Source: Chersky-806 sp036502405
GTDB taxonomy: Bacteria; Actinomycetota; Acidimicrobiia; IMCC26256; JAENVU01
Direction of reading: 5' to 3'
NCBI GenBank assembly: GCA_036502405.1
Contig: DASXYP010000066.1
Coordinates: 7,401-71,400, forward strand
Length of the DNA: 64,000 nt
In this document: in pieces, positions 61,667 through 64,000 of the stretch
Position numbering within the stretch: the stretch's first letter is position 1
Layout of the letters: every line of letters begins with the position of its first letter
The notes under the pieces: model-generated
Told to the model about the DNA's origin: nothing
What the model saw: the letters and a program-made list of their open reading frames with translations, nothing else
The model's database searches: none
Made by a program: the position numbers and the translations under genes

Positions 61667-61718
61667 TCCGGACCTCCCCGGTCGTCCATCTCGGTCGGAC
61701 CCTCCGGGGACGTGCGCG

Positions 61719-61952
61719 TCACCCAACGCGCAGCCCGAGGAGGATCGTCGTGAACGTGAAGATCAGCGCCGTGATCACCGTGATGCGGTCGAGGTTGCGC
61801 TCCACCACTGTGGATCCGGCCATGGAACCCCCCAATGACCCTCCACCGAACATGTCCGACAGGCCGCCGCCCCGGCCCGCGTGGAGCAGGATCAGGACGA
61901 TCAGCGTCAAGGACACGATGATGTGAAGCACGAGCACGATCGGCGTCAACAC
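61719..61952 (-). CDS. secG: Preprotein translocase subunit SecG
   Basis: 77 residues. Two helices (IVLVLHIIVSLTLIVLILL and ITVITALIFTFTTILLGLRV) joined by the cytosolic loop with GRGGGLSDMFGGGS, the SecG signature. It lies after tpiA on the same strand, the common actinobacterial order pgk–tpiA–secG. Part of the SecYEG channel. Confidence 0.92.
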   Translation of the reverse strand: MLTPIVLVLHIIVSLTLIVLILLHAGRGGGLSDMFGGGSLGGSMAGSTVVERNLDRITVITALIFTFTTILLGLRVG

Positions 61953-62045
61953 GTGGTACGGGCCCCCTTCAAGACTCGCGCACGCTAACAGGCATTGTCG
62001 GCAATTCTTGGCAGATCCTAAACGTCGGCGCTGGTCAGGCGCCGT

Positions 62046-62819
62046 TCACTCAGCAAAGCGCACGATCCGCGCGAAGTCCTCGGGATCGAGCGAGGCACCG
62101 CCGACGAGCGCCCCGTCGATGCCGGGACGCGCCATGAGCTCGGCGATGTTGCCGGGCTTCACGCTGCCGCCGTACTGGATCCGCACCGACTCTCCGGCCG
62201 CCTCGCCCGCGGCGTCGACCACCGCGCCCCGGATGACCGCGATCGTCGTCTCGGCGTCCTCGGGCGTCGCGTTGCGACCCGTCCCGATCGCCCAGATCGG
62301 CTCGTAGGCCACCACGCAGCCGGCGACCGCGTCCTTGCCGACGCCGGCGAACGCCGCCGCGACCTGGCCGAGCACCTTGCCCTCGGTCGCGCCGGCCTCG
62401 CGCTCCTCGAGCGTCTCGCCGACGCAGACGATCGGCGTCATCCCCGCCGCGAGCACCGCCCGAACCTTCCGGTTCACCCATTCGTCGGTCTCACCGAAGA
62501 TCTCGCGCCGCTCCGAGTGCCCGACGATGACGTAGCTCACGGTCAGCTTGGCGAGCATCGGCGGACTGACCTCGCCGGTGAACGCGCCTTCCTTCTCCCA
62601 GAAGCAGTTCTGCGCGCCGAGCTTGATGGGGATGCGGTCGCTGTCGATCGTCGTCTGCACCGACCGCAGGTCCGTGAACGGCGGGCAGAGCACGACGTCG
62701 ACCTTGTCGTAGTCCGGCTTGTCGAGCAGGTACGAGAGCTTCTGGGTCACCTGGATCGCGGTGAAGTGGTCGTGGAACATCTTCCAGTTGCCCGCGATGA
62801 TCGGCTTGCGGTCGGACAT
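62046..62819 (-). CDS. tpiA: Triose-phosphate isomerase
   Basis: 257 residues from ATG 62819, overlapping the pgk stop by one base (TGATG). Catalytic residues: GNWKM (Lys), VIVGHSERRE (His), AYEPIWAIGTG (Glu), and the phosphate loop VRIQYGGSVKPGN. Interconverts dihydroxyacetone phosphate and glyceraldehyde 3-phosphate. Glycolysis operon with pgk. Confidence 0.97.
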   Translation of the reverse strand: MSDRKPIIAGNWKMFHDHFTAIQVTQKLSYLLDKPDYDKVDVVLCPPFTDLRSVQTTIDSDRIPIKLGAQNCFWEKEGAFTGEVSPPMLAKLTVSYVIVGHSERREIFGETDEWVNRKVRAVLAAGMTPIVCVGETLEEREAGATEGKVLGQVAAAFAGVGKDAVAGCVVAYEPIWAIGTGRNATPEDAETTIAVIRGAVVDAAGEAAGESVRIQYGGSVKPGNIAELMARPGIDGALVGGASLDPEDFARIVRFAE

Positions 62820-64000
62820 CAGCCCTTCCTTCCCTTGCGGAGCGCGGCCAACCCGGGAAGGTCGCCCTGCTCGATGAACTCGAGCGACGCGCCACCGCCG
62901 GTGCTGATGTGGTCGACCCGGTCGCCCAGGCCGAACTGCCTGATCGCGGCCGCGCTGTCTCCGCCGCCGATGACCGTGAACCCGCGGCACTCGGCGACCG
63001 CCTCGGCGACGGTGAGGGTGCCGGCGGCGAACGGCGGCAGCTCGAAGACACCCATCGGGCCGTTCCAGAGGACGTTGGCCGCGCCCGCGACGGTCTCGGC
63101 GAAGATCCCCGCGGTCTCGGGCCCGATGTCGAGGCCCTTCCATCCGTCCGGGATCCGCGACGCGCTCACGTGCCGGGTCTCGGCGTCCGCCGTGATGTCC
63201 TGCGCGATGACCACGTCGAGAGGCACCTTCACCCGCCCGGTGTCGAGCAGGTCCTTGCAGGCCATGATCCAGTCCGGCTCGAGCAGCGAGTCGCCGACGG
63301 GGTAGCCCAGCGCGGCGAGGAACGTGAACGCCATCGCACCACCGATGAGGATCGTCTCGCACTTGTCGAGGAGCGCGCCGATGACCCCCATCTTGTCGCT
63401 CACCTTCGAGCCCCCGAGCACCGCGACGAACGGCTGCTTCGGGTCGCCGAGCAGCGCCGAGAGCACCTCCACCTCGCGGAACAGCAGGCGGCCGCCGGCG
63501 CTCGGCAGCACCGGGGGCGGGCCGACGATCGAGGCGTGCGCCCGGTGCGAGGCCCCGAACGCCTCGTTCACGTACACGTCCGCCAGGTCGGCGAGCTCGA
63601 CCGCGAGCGCCGGGCTGTTCTCGGTCTCGCCGCGCTCGAACCGGAGGTTCTCGAGGAGCATGACGTCGCCGGTATCGAGGCTGGCAGCCATCGACGCCGC
63701 GGTCGGACCGACGACCTGCGGCGCCAGGGCGACCTCACGACCGAGCAGCTCGCCGAGGCGTGCGGCGACCGGCGCCATCGAGAAGGCCGGGTCGACCTTG
63801 CCCTTCGGACGACCGAGGTGACCGCAGGCGATCACCGCGGCGCCGTGCTCGTGAAGCCACCGGAGCGTCGGCAGCACCGTCGCGATCCTGAGGTCGTCGT
63901 CCACCCGCCCGTCGCGAAGCGGGACGTTGAAGTCCGCGCGGAGCAGTACCCGGCAGCCGTGCAGCTTCGGGAGGTCTTCGAGACGCGGCAGGTCGATGCT
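62819..64000 (-). CDS. pgk: Phosphoglycerate kinase, 5' end cut by window
   Basis: 394 residues are in the window, reading in from base 64000 (SIDLPRLEDLPKLHGCRVLL). RADFNVPLRDGRVDDDLRI is the substrate-binding N-terminal signature, with HLGRPKGK, NLRFERGE and the C-terminal nucleotide site ISTGGGASLEF. The true start lies just beyond the window, only a few residues away. Makes ATP in lower glycolysis; followed by tpiA and secG. Confidence 0.97.
   Translation of the reverse strand, partial: SIDLPRLEDLPKLHGCRVLLRADFNVPLRDGRVDDDLRIATVLPTLRWLHEHGAAVIACGHLGRPKGKVDPAFSMAPVAARLGELLGREVALAPQVVGPTAASMAASLDTGDVMLLENLRFERGETENSPALAVELADLADVYVNEAFGASHRAHASIVGPPPVLPSAGGRLLFREVEVLSALLGDPKQPFVAVLGGSKVSDKMGVIGALLDKCETILIGGAMAFTFLAALGYPVGDSLLEPDWIMACKDLLDTGRVKVPLDVVIAQDITADAETRHVSASRIPDGWKGLDIGPETAGIFAETVAGAANVLWNGPMGVFELPPFAAGTLTVAEAVAECRGFTVIGGGDSAAAIRQFGLGDRVDHISTGGGASLEFIEQGDLPGLAALRKGRKG

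Overview
This is a 64 kb chromosomal stretch from a GC-rich (about 70% GC by eye) actinobacterium. Several things point there: a mycobacterial-type FurA operator in front of a Fur–catalase pair, a KstR-type operator motif, a mycothiol-isomerase-fold protein, a cyclase–ATPase–LuxR regulator like those of mycobacteria, GTG starts, and the pgk–tpiA–secG order. The class cannot be fixed from sequence alone; Acidimicrobiia or a mycobacterial relative would both fit. There is no prophage, insertion sequence or CRISPR array, and the only RNA gene I see is a tRNA-Leu(GAG).

Layout. 1–2.05 kb: end of a Liv-type (branched-chain amino acid/amide family) ABC transporter, with a KstR-like palindrome upstream of its binding-protein gene. 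2–12 kb: a mix of a PQQ-propeller lipoprotein, small unknowns (one with a coupled leader peptide), a DMT exporter, an ATP-grasp protein, a stand-alone LigD-type polymerase, a coupled sulfotransferase–DUF1214 pair, and a membrane protein–Coq4-like pair. 12.4–17.9 kb: Fur–catalase, two divergent STAS proteins, a quinone oxidoreductase, a broken PNPOx-like gene and an SDR. 18–22.4 kb: a DrrAB-like ABC exporter, a GT39-type membrane glycosyltransferase and an unknown. 22.5–28.7 kb: a cupin, a five-ORF ArsR-controlled operon (ArsR, AHSA1, DUF899, a hidden 40-residue protein, DUF899), an APH-like kinase, a mycothiol-isomerase-fold protein and an MFS exporter. 28.8–31.7 kb: a 977-residue cyclase-homology/ATPase/LuxR regulator.

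31.8–50.5 kb is accessory in character. It has short, often single-gene units that change strand frequently: a signal-less Liv-type binding protein, a haloperoxidase-like hydrolase, a GT2 synthase with a coupled small membrane protein, DUF1059, HdeD-like membrane proteins around a 36-codon ORF, a group of related HTH regulators around an N-extended adenylate kinase, MFS, aldehyde dehydrogenase, aldo-keto reductase and a MacB-like ABC pair. The theme looks like envelope, oxidative and carbonyl stress. 50.5–55.3 kb continues with an oxidoreductase, a second catalase, an ECF42-like sigma factor with its DGPF/YCII partner and a membrane protein of lower GC.

55.5–64 kb is core-like: the tRNA, a complete dipeptide/oligopeptide ABC operon (binding protein, two permeases, two ATPases) with a strong hairpin after the binding-protein gene, then secG, tpiA and pgk (cut by the window end), all on the minus strand. 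Many neighbouring genes overlap by ATGA, GTGA or TGATG, which was used to fix starts. Two intergenic loci carry sequence with an exact 60-bp period and may belong to one dispersed repeat family.
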